NCBI GenBank assembly: GCA_934518555.1
Contig: CAKSXW010000010.1
Span: forward strand, 1-48,290
Direction: 5' to 3'
Length of the DNA stretch: 48,290 bases
Source of the DNA: an uncultured Faecalibacterium sp.
GTDB lineage: Bacteria > Bacillota > Clostridia > Oscillospirales > Ruminococcaceae
Shown: in pieces, positions 15,545-23,194 of the stretch
Numbering within the stretch: the first letter of the stretch is position 1
How the letters are laid out: each line of letters begins with the position of its first letter
The notes under the pieces: model-generated
Told to the model about the DNA's origin: nothing
Database searches by the model: none
The model's input: only the letters and a program-made list of their open reading frames with translations
Program-made: the position numbers and the translations under genes

Positions 15545-16727
15545 ATTTCTGCTCCCTCAAAAACGCCTCCACCTGTTCCGGGGCGGCGGTGCAGCTGCCC
15601 TGGCAGATGCCGGGCTTGCCGCCGCCCCGGCCCTGGAGGGCGGTGTTCAGGGCTTTGGTCAGGCTGCGGACATCGCCGCCGGCTTGGGCGATGCAGTAGC
15701 CGGTGCCCTTGTCCGTGGGGGTCAGGGCAGCGCACAGGCCTGTGGTGGCCTCTGCCAGCCGGGCCGCCAGCCGATGCAGGCCGTCGGGGTCCAGGCCTGG
15801 CACCGTAAAGATGGCGTCGGCCCCCGGCTGCACCCCCTGGGCCAGGGCGTCAAACAGCTGGCTGCACAGGCCAAAGTGCCGGAACTTCAGGGCAGTGTAC
15901 TCCTCATAGACCCGGTGCACCGCCACGGCGGTCTGGTCGGCCTTGGCAGACAGCAGGGCACCGATCTCTGCCTGCCGGGCCCGCATGGCCTGGGCGGCCT
16001 CCAGGGCCCGGCTGCCGCACACGACGCTGAGCCGCACACCGCCCTTGTAGTTTTCGGCGGCCAGGATCTTTACCTGGCCCACCTGGCCGGTGGTCCGGGT
16101 GTGGGTGCCGCAGCAGGCGCAGACATCGGCCCCGGGGATGGTAACGATGCGGACCTGGCCCTCCAGCTCCTTTTTGCTGCGGTACACCAGGGCCGCCAGC
16201 TCCTGGGGGGTGGGGTAGCTCACCAGCACCGGAACATCCTGCCAGATGACCCGGTTGGCCTCCAGCTCTGCGGCCCGGAGCCCCTCCGGGGAGATGGGCA
16301 CACTGGTGTCCATGCGGACCGCCTGGGCCCCGATGTGGAAGCCTACGTTCTCGGCCCCGAACATCCGGTGGAGGATGCCGGAAAGGATGTGCTCTCCGGT
16401 GTGCTGCTGCATCTTGTCAAACCGCCAGTCCCAGTCGATGGCTCCGGTTACCGGGGTGCCAGCCCCGGCGGTGTCCGGCAGGGCGGCTACCGTGTGCCAG
16501 ATCACCCCCTGGGCCTCGTGGACGTCGGTGACCTGCAGCACTGTGCCCTCCGGCAGGGTCAGGGTGCCCCGGTCTCCGGGCTGGCCGCCGCCCTCCGGGT
16601 AGAACACGGTGCTGTCCAGGGCCACCCGGCCCCCTCCGGTCTTGGGGTCCGGCTGGACCGCCAGAATGACGCTTTCGCACTGGGTGCGGTAGGCGTCCTG
16701 CTCAAAATATTTTTCGGTGCGCTGCAT
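15543..16727 (-). CDS. AlaX-type alanyl-tRNA editing protein with DHHA1 domain
   Basis: A 394-aa protein that hydrolyses mischarged Ser- or Gly-tRNA(Ala) in trans. Residues 1-~100 form the AlaRS-type beta barrel (STVFYPEGGGQPGDRG). The editing domain has zinc motifs HTGEH near residue 108 and CACCGTH further on. After a coiled linker a DHHA1 domain ends the protein (GRGGGKPGICQGS, glycine-rich). This is the long AlaX class; it lacks the aminoacylation domain of AlaRS. ATG follows AGGAGGT by 7 bases. Its leader carries stable hairpins. The gene is transcribed toward trmB, but a repeat lies between. Confidence 0.93.
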   Translation of the reverse strand: MQRTEKYFEQDAYRTQCESVILAVQPDPKTGGGRVALDSTVFYPEGGGQPGDRGTLTLPEGTVLQVTDVHEAQGVIWHTVAALPDTAGAGTPVTGAIDWDWRFDKMQQHTGEHILSGILHRMFGAENVGFHIGAQAVRMDTSVPISPEGLRAAELEANRVIWQDVPVLVSYPTPQELAALVYRSKKELEGQVRIVTIPGADVCACCGTHTRTTGQVGQVKILAAENYKGGVRLSVVCGSRALEAAQAMRARQAEIGALLSAKADQTAVAVHRVYEEYTALKFRHFGLCSQLFDALAQGVQPGADAIFTVPGLDPDGLHRLAARLAEATTGLCAALTPTDKGTGYCIAQAGGDVRSLTKALNTALQGRGGGKPGICQGSCTAAPEQVEAFLREQK

Positions 16728-16814
16728 GGCGCAAGTACCTCCTGTAAGTAGAACGATCCCAAATGCCCTCCGCTTGTGCGCTGGGCATATTCAGCGGAAT
16801 TTGATTTTTATACT

Positions 16815-16850
16815 GGGGTCTGCTGCGGCCTGCGGGCCGCAGCAGACCCC
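16815..16850. repeat. Perfect 16-bp inverted repeat in the alaX leader region
   Basis: GGGGTCTGCTGCGGCC, loop TGCG, then the exact reverse complement. There is no T-run on either side, so it is not a normal terminator. A second hairpin, CTGCCGCT / AGCGGCAG, is at 16881-16903, and ATGCCC / GGGCAT at about 16772-16797 next to the alaX ribosome site. These account for the 342 bases between alaX and malQ, with the malQ promoter at the far end. Confidence 0.7.
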
Positions 16851-16989
16851 TCTTCGCGGGTGGGGCCGGAGCCCTGACTACTGCCGCTGATGCAAAGCGG
16901 CAGGGCAGATGAGGGCGCAGGGAAGCAGCTGCCGTTCAAAAACAGCAAATCTTCCAGTCTACTCCCCAGTATACCACGTTTTTTGCCTG

Positions 16990-17018
16990 TGGAAAATAGG
17001 CTTGGGATATGTTATAGT
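16990..17018 (+). promoter_or_regulatory. Extended -10 promoter of malQ
   Basis: TGTTATAGT at 17010-17018 (TG-n-TATAGT) with a weak -35 TGGAAA at 16990 and a 17-base spacer. Start near 17025, 45 bases before the ATG. Confidence 0.6.
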
Positions 17019-17069
17019 AGGAATCAACAAGAATCTCCCGAAATGTTGAAAAGTGAGGATGGTACGATC

Positions 17070-18611
17070 ATGAGAGAAAGTGGGATCCTGATGCCTGTTT
17101 CCAGCCTGCCGGGGCCTTATGGCATCGGCTGTTTTGGCAAAGAAGCCTTCAAATTCGTGGATTTTCTGGCGGAGGCCGGGCAAAAGATCTGGCAGCTGCT
17201 GCCCCTGAGCCCTACCGGCTACGGTGACAGCCCTTACCAGAGCTGCTCTGCCTTTGCCGGCAACCCCTATTTTATCGACCTGGAGGCCCTGGAAGCCGAG
17301 GGCCTGCTGACCGCCGCCCAGCTGAAGGCCCTGCCCTGGGGCAAGGCTCCCCTGGAGGTGGACTACGGCACCCTGTACACCAGCCGCTTCCAGGCTTTGC
17401 GGACGGCCTATGCCGCCTGGCTGGACCAGTGCAAGGGCCTTTACGGCTGTGCCTATTATTTCCCCGATGATTACTATGCCTTCACCCTGGCCAACGAGGC
17501 CTGGCTGGAGGATTACGCCCTGTACATGGCCCTTAAGACCGCCAACAAGATGAAGAACTGGGTGGAGTGGGACCGGCCCTATCGGCTCCGGGACCCCAAG
17601 GCCCTGGCGGATTTTGCCGCCGAAAACTGGCAGGAGATGGGCTTCTGGAAGTTTGTGCAGTACAAGTTCGGCACCCAGTGGCAGGCCGTCAAGCAGTACG
17701 CCAACCAAAAGGGGATCCAGATCCTGGGAGATATCCCCATTTACGTCTCGGCAGATTCTGTGGATGCCTGGGTAGGCGGCAAGCTGTTTGAGCTGGACGC
17801 CCAGGGCCGGTTTGCCCGGGTGGCCGGGTGCCCCCCGGATTATTTCTCCGCAGACGGCCAGCTGTGGGGCAACCCCCTGTATAACTGGGCTTACCATAAA
17901 CAGACGGGATACGCCTGGTGGATCCAGCGGGTGCGCCACGCCCTGGGTATCTACGACCTGCTGCGGATCGACCACTTCCGGGGCTTTGACACCTACTGGG
18001 CCATCCCGGCCGGCAGTGCCACCGCCAAGACCGGCAAGTGGGAGAATGGCCCCGGCATGGACCTCTTTGAGGCCCTGGAGGCGGCCCTGGGCCAGCTGCC
18101 CATCATTGCCGAGGACCTGGGGGAGCTGTTCCCCAGTGTGCGGAAGCTGCTGGCTGACAGTACCTTCCCGGGCATGAAGGTGCTGCAATTCGCCTTCAGC
18201 GGTGGGGACAACGAGTACCTGCCCCACAACCATGTAAAGAACAGCGTGGTGTACCCCGGCACCCACGACAATACCACCCTGACGGACTGGTGGGACAAGG
18301 CCGCCACCGCCCAGGAAAAGGCCACTGCCGCCGCCTACCTGCACCTGACCGGGGCCGAGCCCACCGCCAAGGAGCTGGCAGCCGTTAAGACCGCCGACGC
18401 CCGGCTGGCTCTGCTGCGTGCAGCCCTGGGGTCTGTGGCCGACCGGGCCATCGTGCCCATGTACGATTGGCTGGGCCTGGGGGCCGAGGCCCATCTGAAC
18501 ACCCCCGGCAAATTGGGGGGCAACTGGGCCTGGCGTGCTGCTGCCGGATTTGAGACCAAAGCCCTGGCCAAGACCATTGCCCAGGAGTGCAGTGTGTATT
18601 GCCGCGTGTAA
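17070..18611 (+). CDS. malQ: 4-alpha-glucanotransferase (GH77, amylomaltase)
   Basis: Transfers segments of alpha-1,4-glucan between chains in maltodextrin or glycogen metabolism. The 513-aa protein starts with the typical RESGILMPVSSLPGPYGIG. It carries the LLRIDHFRGFD block with the catalytic Asp nucleophile, IIAEDLG with the acid/base Glu, and GTHDNTT with the transition-state Asp, in the order and spacing of GH77. Length equals the compact bacterial type without extra starch-binding domains. ATG 17070 is preferred because GTGAGGAT lies about 10 bases upstream and the family N-terminus begins there; ATG 17043 is possible. Monocistronic. Confidence 0.96.
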   Translation: MRESGILMPVSSLPGPYGIGCFGKEAFKFVDFLAEAGQKIWQLLPLSPTGYGDSPYQSCSAFAGNPYFIDLEALEAEGLLTAAQLKALPWGKAPLEVDYGTLYTSRFQALRTAYAAWLDQCKGLYGCAYYFPDDYYAFTLANEAWLEDYALYMALKTANKMKNWVEWDRPYRLRDPKALADFAAENWQEMGFWKFVQYKFGTQWQAVKQYANQKGIQILGDIPIYVSADSVDAWVGGKLFELDAQGRFARVAGCPPDYFSADGQLWGNPLYNWAYHKQTGYAWWIQRVRHALGIYDLLRIDHFRGFDTYWAIPAGSATAKTGKWENGPGMDLFEALEAALGQLPIIAEDLGELFPSVRKLLADSTFPGMKVLQFAFSGGDNEYLPHNHVKNSVVYPGTHDNTTLTDWWDKAATAQEKATAAAYLHLTGAEPTAKELAAVKTADARLALLRAALGSVADRAIVPMYDWLGLGAEAHLNTPGKLGGNWAWRAAAGFETKALAKTIAQECSVYCRV

Positions 18612-18688
18612 ATCCCGACAGAAGATCGTTGGTTCTTTAGCAATTTGACGAAAATGCAAAAAATCCCATAAAAATTTGTGCGTATTGC

Positions 18689-18717
18689 TGGCAAAGAAAA
18701 CTTTGGAATGGTATAAT
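18689..18717 (+). promoter_or_regulatory. Extended -10 promoter of the degenerate GGDEF gene
   Basis: TGGTATAAT at 18709-18717 (TG-n-TATAAT) with a weak -35 (TGGCAA at 18689). Confidence 0.6.
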
Positions 18718-18727
18718 AAGAGAAAAT

Positions 18728-18792
18728 TTCCGGAACCGACCGGAAAGGCCGGAAGGCGGAGCTGTGGGGCATGAACACAGCCTGCCAGTGAC
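18728..18792 (+). promoter_or_regulatory. Structured leader of the degenerate GGDEF gene
   Basis: Two hairpins: CCGG-AAAGG-CCGG near 18740, and GCTGTG / CACAGC at about 18763-18784 with flanking GGC / GCC pairs. It does not match the GEMM-I or GEMM-II cyclic-di-GMP aptamer as far as I can see. Possibly only a stable 5' leader. Confidence 0.35.
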
Positions 18793-18811
18793 GCACGATG
18801 ATGGGGATTAA

Positions 18812-19603
18812 ATGATGGACAGAGAATGGACCGAGCAGGACCTGCGGGGCTTTGTGCAGACGGCAAAGGCAGTGTTTGAGGACGTGAGCCTTACGGAGGC
18901 ACAGCCGGAGCCCGGCTGGCAGGAGAGTGGCCTGCAGGTGGATTACCAGCTGCGGAACGGCCGGGTGGATTGCGTGCTGCATCGCATCCTGGAGGCCGAC
19001 GGCAAGCGGTGGAAGATGGAGATGACGGCACCCCTGGCAGGCAATGTTCTGCCGGAGGAGCGCATGACCCCCCGGGAGCGTGAGCTGTGCCGGGACGATA
19101 TGAGCCACGACTTTTTGACCGGGGTGTACAGCCGCCAGTACCTGGAGCAGGCTTTCAGTGCCAAGCTGGAGCAGTGGGGTGCCCAGGGCCGCAAGGCCGC
19201 TGTGGCCCTGGTGGCTCTGGACAAGGGCCCTCAGCTCTGCGATACTTACGGCCAGCCGGTGATGGACCAGCTCCATTGCTTTGTGGGCAACCAGTGGAAA
19301 AAGCACTACGACACCCCTCTGCACCAGGTGGTGTGCCGCCTGACCGGCAGCATCTTTGCGGTGGGCTGCGTGGACAAAACCGGCCCGGAGCTGGCTGCCG
19401 AGATGCAGGCCCTCTATGAAAAGATGCCCCGGGAGTGCATTACCTCTGTGGGCATGATGCGCCGGGTACCCATTACCATGAGCGGTGCTGTGGCCGGTCT
19501 GGAGGAAGTGGACACCAAAAACTGGGCCGCTCTGTACCAGCTGTGCGACGCCCGGCTGCGGCAGATGCAGGCCGCCGGCGGTGACGGCATCCTGCAGCAG
19601 TGA
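18812..19603 (+). CDS. Degenerate GGDEF-domain protein
   Basis: A 263-aa soluble protein. Residues ~1-85 are a small N-terminal domain of unknown type. Residues ~98-255 have the GGDEF fold: SHDFLTGVYSRQYLE matches the DxLTGLxNRR entry motif. At the active-site turn the motif reads TGSIF (residues 178-182, RLTGSIFAV) instead of GGDEF, so the catalytic Asp and Glu are lost. It is unlikely to make cyclic-di-GMP and may bind GTP or a partner. Start ATG ATG at 18812 after GGGGATTA. It precedes a terminator that overlaps the start of the next gene. Confidence 0.8.
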   Translation: MMDREWTEQDLRGFVQTAKAVFEDVSLTEAQPEPGWQESGLQVDYQLRNGRVDCVLHRILEADGKRWKMEMTAPLAGNVLPEERMTPRERELCRDDMSHDFLTGVYSRQYLEQAFSAKLEQWGAQGRKAAVALVALDKGPQLCDTYGQPVMDQLHCFVGNQWKKHYDTPLHQVVCRLTGSIFAVGCVDKTGPELAAEMQALYEKMPRECITSVGMMRRVPITMSGAVAGLEEVDTKNWAALYQLCDARLRQMQAAGGDGILQQ

Positions 19604-19622
19604 CCCGGACCTGAATTTGTAT

Positions 19623-19668
19623 AAAAGCCCCCTTTTGGCACACACTAGGTGCAAAAGGGGGCTTTTTT
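19623..19668 (+). terminator. Terminator whose 3' arm supplies the next gene's ribosome site
   Basis: AAAAGCCCCCTTTTG / CAAAAGGGGGCTTTTTT around a 14-16 base loop, ending two bases before ATG 19671. The GGGGG of the 3' arm is the only purine-rich site ahead of that start. Confidence 0.8.
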
Positions 19669-19670
19669 GT

Positions 19671-20111
19671 ATGGAAAACCAGAACAACGATAACCTGAAC
19701 CTGCTGGAGGCGGTGGTGCAGAACACCGAGATGGGCAAAAACACCCTGGAGCAGCTGGTGCCCATGGCGGCAGACCCACTGTTCCGGGCAGAGCTGCTGC
19801 GGCAGCGCAACCAGTATCAGCAGCTGAACCAGGAGGCCCACACCGCCATAGCCGCCTGCGGCGGCACCGCCCAGGGCCAGAGCACCATGGCAAAGCTCAA
19901 CACCAAAATGAGCATCGGCCTCAAGACCCTGACCGATAAGTCCAGCCGGAACCTGGCAGAGATGCTGACCCAGGGCAGCGGCATGGGGGTGGTGGACTGC
20001 GTAAAGGCCCAGAAGGACTACCCCAACGCCGCCCCCGGCACCAAACGCCTGGCCCAGCGGCTGATGGAATTTGAGGAGGATAACCGGGTAAAGCTGGAGC
20101 GGTTTTTGTAA
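19671..20111 (+). CDS. Conserved small helical protein of Clostridia, function unknown
   Basis: A 146-aa, almost entirely helical soluble protein. It starts MENQNNDNLNLLEAV. The central AKLNTKMSIGLKTLTDKS and the AEMLTQGSGMGVVDCVKA blocks are familiar from a conserved clostridial family without an assigned function. The four-helix pattern with scattered Glu and Gln resembles ferritin-like folds (DUF2383 type), but metal ligands are not obvious. The reading frame is clean and ends EEDNRVKLERFL. The start codon follows a strong terminator hairpin by two bases with only GGGGG as a ribosome site, so expression may depend on read-through or hairpin opening. Confidence 0.78.
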   Translation: MENQNNDNLNLLEAVVQNTEMGKNTLEQLVPMAADPLFRAELLRQRNQYQQLNQEAHTAIAACGGTAQGQSTMAKLNTKMSIGLKTLTDKSSRNLAEMLTQGSGMGVVDCVKAQKDYPNAAPGTKRLAQRLMEFEEDNRVKLERFL

Positions 20112-20133
20112 AGCCTGCTCCATCCCATAAAAA

Positions 20134-20163
20134 ATGCCGGGCAGCCTGCAGGCTGCCCGGCAT
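20134..20163. terminator. Perfect 30-bp palindrome, terminator on the minus strand and possibly the plus strand
   Basis: ATGCCGGGCAGCCTG and its exact reverse complement with no loop bases between. On the minus strand it is followed by TTTTT, and on the plus strand by CGTGTTTTT. It lies between the converging small-protein gene and the nucleosidase gene. Confidence 0.75.
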
Positions 20164-20188
20164 CGTGTTTTTAAGGGAGAGGGCCTCG

Positions 20189-20240
20189 CCCTCTCAGCCT
20201 CGCTTTGCTCGGCAGCTCTCCCAAAGGGAGAGCCTTGAGG
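20189..20240. repeat. CCCTCTCAG palindromic repeat, copy 2 (left half only)
   Basis: CCCTCTCAGCCTCGCTTTG, then GCTCTCCCAAAGGGAGAGC. It matches the left half of copy 3 and lacks the right half and the TGACTGAGAGGG end. It abuts the stop codon of the nucleosidase gene. Confidence 0.75.
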
Positions 20241-20256
20241 GAGGAGCTTTTGTTTT

Positions 20257-20940
20257 TTACAGCTTTTCCACCATGGCGGCTACGATCTTGGTGGCGGTGG
20301 CTACATACTCCCCAATGGAGAACTTTTTTACCACCAGCACCTCATGGCCGTCCTCGTCGGCGTTGTCGCTCATGGCCCGGAGGATCACGCAGGGTACCCC
20401 GTTCTTGGCGGCGATCTGGCTGACGGCAGCACCCTCCATCTCCACGCAGTCCGGGTCACACTTGGCCTGGATGGCGGCCTTGGTTTCGCTGTCGCCCACA
20501 AACAGGTCTCCGGTGGCGATCTTGCCCACCAGGGCCTTTACCCCGGCCTCAGCACAGGCGGCCTGGGCGGCAGCGATGAGCTCCGGGTCTCCGGTGTACT
20601 CCTTCAGGAAGGGAGGGTTCTGGCAGATCATATCCAGCTGGGCGTCGTGGTACAGCACCGTCTGGCCGATGACCACATCCCCGATGCCGATCTTGCTGGT
20701 CATGTTGCCGGCAATGCCGGAGAAGATGATCTTCTCGGCCCCAAACTTGGTGATGAGCACCTGGGTGGTGGCAGCGGCGTTGGCCTTGCCCATCCCGGCG
20801 CAGCACACCACCACCTGCTTGCCAGCCAGGGTGCCCTTGTGGTAGTCTACGCCGCCGTAGGGCTCCACCGTAACATTTTCCAGCTTGGCACACAGCTGGT
20901 CTACTTCATCGGGCATGGCGCCCATAATACCAAAGATCAT
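20257..20940 (-). CDS. mtnN: 5'-methylthioadenosine/S-adenosylhomocysteine nucleosidase
   Basis: Cleaves MTA and SAH to adenine plus the thioribose product, recycling by-products of SAM use. The 227-aa protein starts MIFGIMGAMPDEVDQL, the classic family N-terminus (the GAM-x-x-E-V block). It has GMGKANAAATTQ, the SGIAGN turn (GIAG), the substrate site VEMEGAAVSQIA with the Glu that contacts the ribose, and the catalytic Asp in LRAMSDNADED. Length is normal. ATG follows AAGGAG by about 7 bases. It lies downstream of ychF on the same strand with repeat copy 3 between. Confidence 0.95.
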   Translation of the reverse strand: MIFGIMGAMPDEVDQLCAKLENVTVEPYGGVDYHKGTLAGKQVVVCCAGMGKANAAATTQVLITKFGAEKIIFSGIAGNMTSKIGIGDVVIGQTVLYHDAQLDMICQNPPFLKEYTGDPELIAAAQAACAEAGVKALVGKIATGDLFVGDSETKAAIQAKCDPDCVEMEGAAVSQIAAKNGVPCVILRAMSDNADEDGHEVLVVKKFSIGEYVATATKIVAAMVEKL

Positions 20941-20996
20941 GGTGAACTCCTTTTTGTAGTGGAATTGCTTTTTTATAGCGGCCTCGCCCTCTCAGC

Positions 20997-21114
20997 CTCG
21001 CTCTGCTCGGCAGCTCTCCCAAGGGGAGAGCCTTATTGCTGCCAACCGGGAGAGCCATAAAAGCTCCCCCCTCGGGGGAGCTGGCAAAACCGTCAGGTTT
21101 TGACTGAGAGGGTT
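20997..21114. repeat. CCCTCTCAG palindromic repeat, copy 3 (full)
   Basis: Left end CCCTCTCAGCCTCGCTCTG, hairpin GCTCTCCC/GGGAGAGC, hairpin AGCTCCCCC/GGGGGAGCT, right end TTTTGACTGAGAGGGTT. It sits between ychF (stop at 21120) and mtnN. Confidence 0.85.
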
Positions 21115-21119
21115 GCTCC

Positions 21120-22253
21120 TTAAACGTTGAACAAAAACTCGATGACGTCGCCGTCGTGGACCACATACTCCTTGCCCTCGGTGCGCTGGAGGCCCTTGGC
21201 CTTTACGGCAGCGTAGTCGAAGTTGTTGGCCTCCAGGTCCTGGTAGCCGATGACGCTGGCACGGATAAAGCCCCGCTCAAAATCGCTGTGGATCTTGCCG
21301 GCAGCCTGGGGGGCCTTGGTGCCCTTGCGGATGGTCCAGGCACGGCACTCCTTTTTGCCGTCGGTGAGGAAGGAGATGAGCCCCAGCAGGTCGTAGCTGG
21401 CGGTGATCAGGTTGTCCAGGCCGCTGGCCTCGATGCCCATCTCTGCCAGGAAGGCCTTCTTTTCCTCCGGGGAGTAATCAGCAATGTCTTCCTCGGTCTT
21501 GGCGCAGATGGGGATATACCGGGCGTTCTCCTCCTGGGCACGGGCAGCCACCAGAGGCACATACTTGTTATTCTCGATGCCCTCCATCAGGTCGTCCTCG
21601 CCTACGTTGCAGGCGTACAGCACCGGCTTCAGGCTCAGCAGGCCCATCTCGTGGAGCACATTCTGCTGGTCGGCGTCGGCCTCGTCAAAGGCAAAGCTCC
21701 GGGCAGGCTTGCCGGTGCTCAGGTGGTCTGCCAGCTGCTGCAGCCAGGCAGCCTCGGCGGCGGCACCCTTGTTGTTGCCGCTCTTGGCAGCCTTGGCCAT
21801 GCGGCCTGCACGGTTCTGCACCACTTCCAGGTCCGAAAGGATCAGCTCGTAGTCGATGGCGTCAATGTCGGCAATGGGGTCCACGGCCTCGGCCTTGGTC
21901 ACATCCTCCACCACATGGATGATGTTGTCGTCGTCAAAGCACCGCACCACATGGACGATGGCGTCGCACTCCCGGATGTGGCCCAGGAACTTGTTGCCCA
22001 GGCCTGCGCCCTGGCTGGCACCCTTTACCAGACCGGCAATGTCCACGAACTCCACAATGGCAGGGGTCTTTTTGTTGGTCTGCCAGATCTCTGCCAGCTT
22101 GTCCAGCCGCTTGTCCGGCACCGCCACGATGCCGGAGTTGGGCTCGATGGTGCAGAAGGGGTAGTTGGCGGCTTCGGCATTCTTGGTGGAGGTGATGGCG
22201 TTGAACAGAGTGGACTTGCCCACGTTGGGCAGGCCGACGATACCTAATTTCAT
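21120..22253 (-). CDS. ychF: YchF/OLA1 family ribosome-associated ATPase
   Basis: Obg-related P-loop ATPase that associates with ribosomes and is linked to translation and oxidative stress. The 377-aa protein begins MKLGIVGLPNVGKSTLFNA (G1), followed by the YPFCTIEPNSG switch, DIAGLVKGASQGAGLGN (G3), a helical coiled insertion, and a C-terminal TGS domain. The start at 22253 matches the family N-terminus with TAAGGAGCG ahead; an upstream in-frame ATG would add 14 unlike residues. It is driven by a minus-strand promoter and precedes mtnN, with repeat copy 3 between. Confidence 0.96.
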   Translation of the reverse strand: MKLGIVGLPNVGKSTLFNAITSTKNAEAANYPFCTIEPNSGIVAVPDKRLDKLAEIWQTNKKTPAIVEFVDIAGLVKGASQGAGLGNKFLGHIRECDAIVHVVRCFDDDNIIHVVEDVTKAEAVDPIADIDAIDYELILSDLEVVQNRAGRMAKAAKSGNNKGAAAEAAWLQQLADHLSTGKPARSFAFDEADADQQNVLHEMGLLSLKPVLYACNVGEDDLMEGIENNKYVPLVAARAQEENARYIPICAKTEEDIADYSPEEKKAFLAEMGIEASGLDNLITASYDLLGLISFLTDGKKECRAWTIRKGTKAPQAAGKIHSDFERGFIRASVIGYQDLEANNFDYAAVKAKGLQRTEGKEYVVHDGDVIEFLFNV

Positions 22254-22300
22254 ATAAAGTACGCTCCTTACACGTTTTTTGGCATAACAATACATCTATC

Positions 22301-22329
22301 ATTATACGCAAAGCACCGGGGGAGCGCAA
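22301..22329 (-). promoter_or_regulatory. Promoter of ychF
   Basis: Minus strand TTGCGC (22329-22324), 17-base spacer, TATAAT (22306-22301). Start near 22294, about 40 bases before the ATG. Confidence 0.65.
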
Positions 22330-22423
22330 GCGTTTTGGCAAGATTGGCCCATAAAGGCCGCCGGGCCGGCCCCCGGACCCAAAAAACATACAAAACCTTC
22401 TTTATTTTGTCATAACTGTCCCG

Positions 22424-22429
22424 TATAAT
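22424..22429 (+). promoter_or_regulatory. -10 element of the two-component operon
   Basis: TATAAT at 22424 preceded by a T-rich stretch (TTTATTTTG); no good -35 at 17 bases (TTTATT at 22401). Leader of about 65 bases. Confidence 0.45.
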
Positions 22430-22495
22430 AAGAGATGGAATACCTTGCACACTGGCCCGGGAGGGCATGAAGATAACTAGGGGAGGAAACCTTTT

Positions 22496-23194
22496 ATGGC
22501 AAACGAGAAGATCCTTGTGGTAGATGACGACTCCAACATCTGCGAGCTGCTGCGGCTGTATCTGACCAAGGAGGGCTACCAGGTCACCACCGCCAACGAC
22601 GGCGAGGAGGGCCTGGAAAAGTTCGGCCAGGTAAAGCCCGATATGGTGCTGCTGGACGTGATGATGCCCCGGATGGACGGCCTGGAAGTGTGCCGCCGCA
22701 TCCGCAAGCTGGGCAACACCCCGGTGATGATGCTGACCGCCAAGGGCGAGACCTTTGACAAGGTGCTGGGCCTGGAACTGGGGGCCGACGACTACATGGT
22801 CAAGCCCTTTGATGCCAAAGAGGTGGTGGCCCGCATCAAGGCGGTGCTGCGCCGCTGCCAGACGACTACCACCGCTGCCGAGAGCACCGAGGGGGTCATT
22901 GAGTTCGACAACCTGCGGCTGGACATGAACAGCTACGAGCTGCGGGTAAAGGGCAAGGTGGTGGAGGCTCCCCCCAAGGAGCTGGAGCTGCTGAACTGCC
23001 TGGCCTCCCACCCCAACCGGGTGTACACCCGGGACCAGCTGCTGGACGAGGTGTGGGGCTTTGAGTATTACGGCGACAGCCGTACCATCGACGTCCACGT
23101 CAAGCGTCTGCGTGAAAAGCTGGCCGGGGCCTCCGATAAGTGGGAGCTCAAGACCGTCTGGGGCGTGGGCTATAAGTTTGAGGTGCGTTCCTGA
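22496..23194 (+). CDS. OmpR/PhoB-family response regulator
   Basis: A 232-aa DNA-binding response regulator. Receiver domain residues 1-~120: acidic pocket VVDDDSN, phospho-acceptor Asp54 in MVLLDVMMPRMDG, Thr in MLTAKG, Lys in DDYMVKPFD. Residues ~130-230 form a winged-helix OmpR C-terminal domain (EFDNLRLDMNSYELRVKG; VWGFEYYGDSRTIDVHVKRLREKL). GGAGG lies upstream of the ATG. The stop overlaps the start of the histidine kinase gene by one base (TGATG), so the two are translationally coupled. The signal is not identifiable. Confidence 0.96.
   Translation: MANEKILVVDDDSNICELLRLYLTKEGYQVTTANDGEEGLEKFGQVKPDMVLLDVMMPRMDGLEVCRRIRKLGNTPVMMLTAKGETFDKVLGLELGADDYMVKPFDAKEVVARIKAVLRRCQTTTTAAESTEGVIEFDNLRLDMNSYELRVKGKVVEAPPKELELLNCLASHPNRVYTRDQLLDEVWGFEYYGDSRTIDVHVKRLREKLAGASDKWELKTVWGVGYKFEVRS

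Noticed and set aside
16740..16962. Alanine T-box before the alaX-type gene
   Set aside because: No GGGTGGNACCGCG-type core on the minus strand and no terminator/antiterminator pair.
18728..18792. Possible cyclic-di-GMP riboswitch before the degenerate GGDEF gene
   Set aside because: The conserved GEMM-I core and receptor sequences are absent; only generic hairpins remain.
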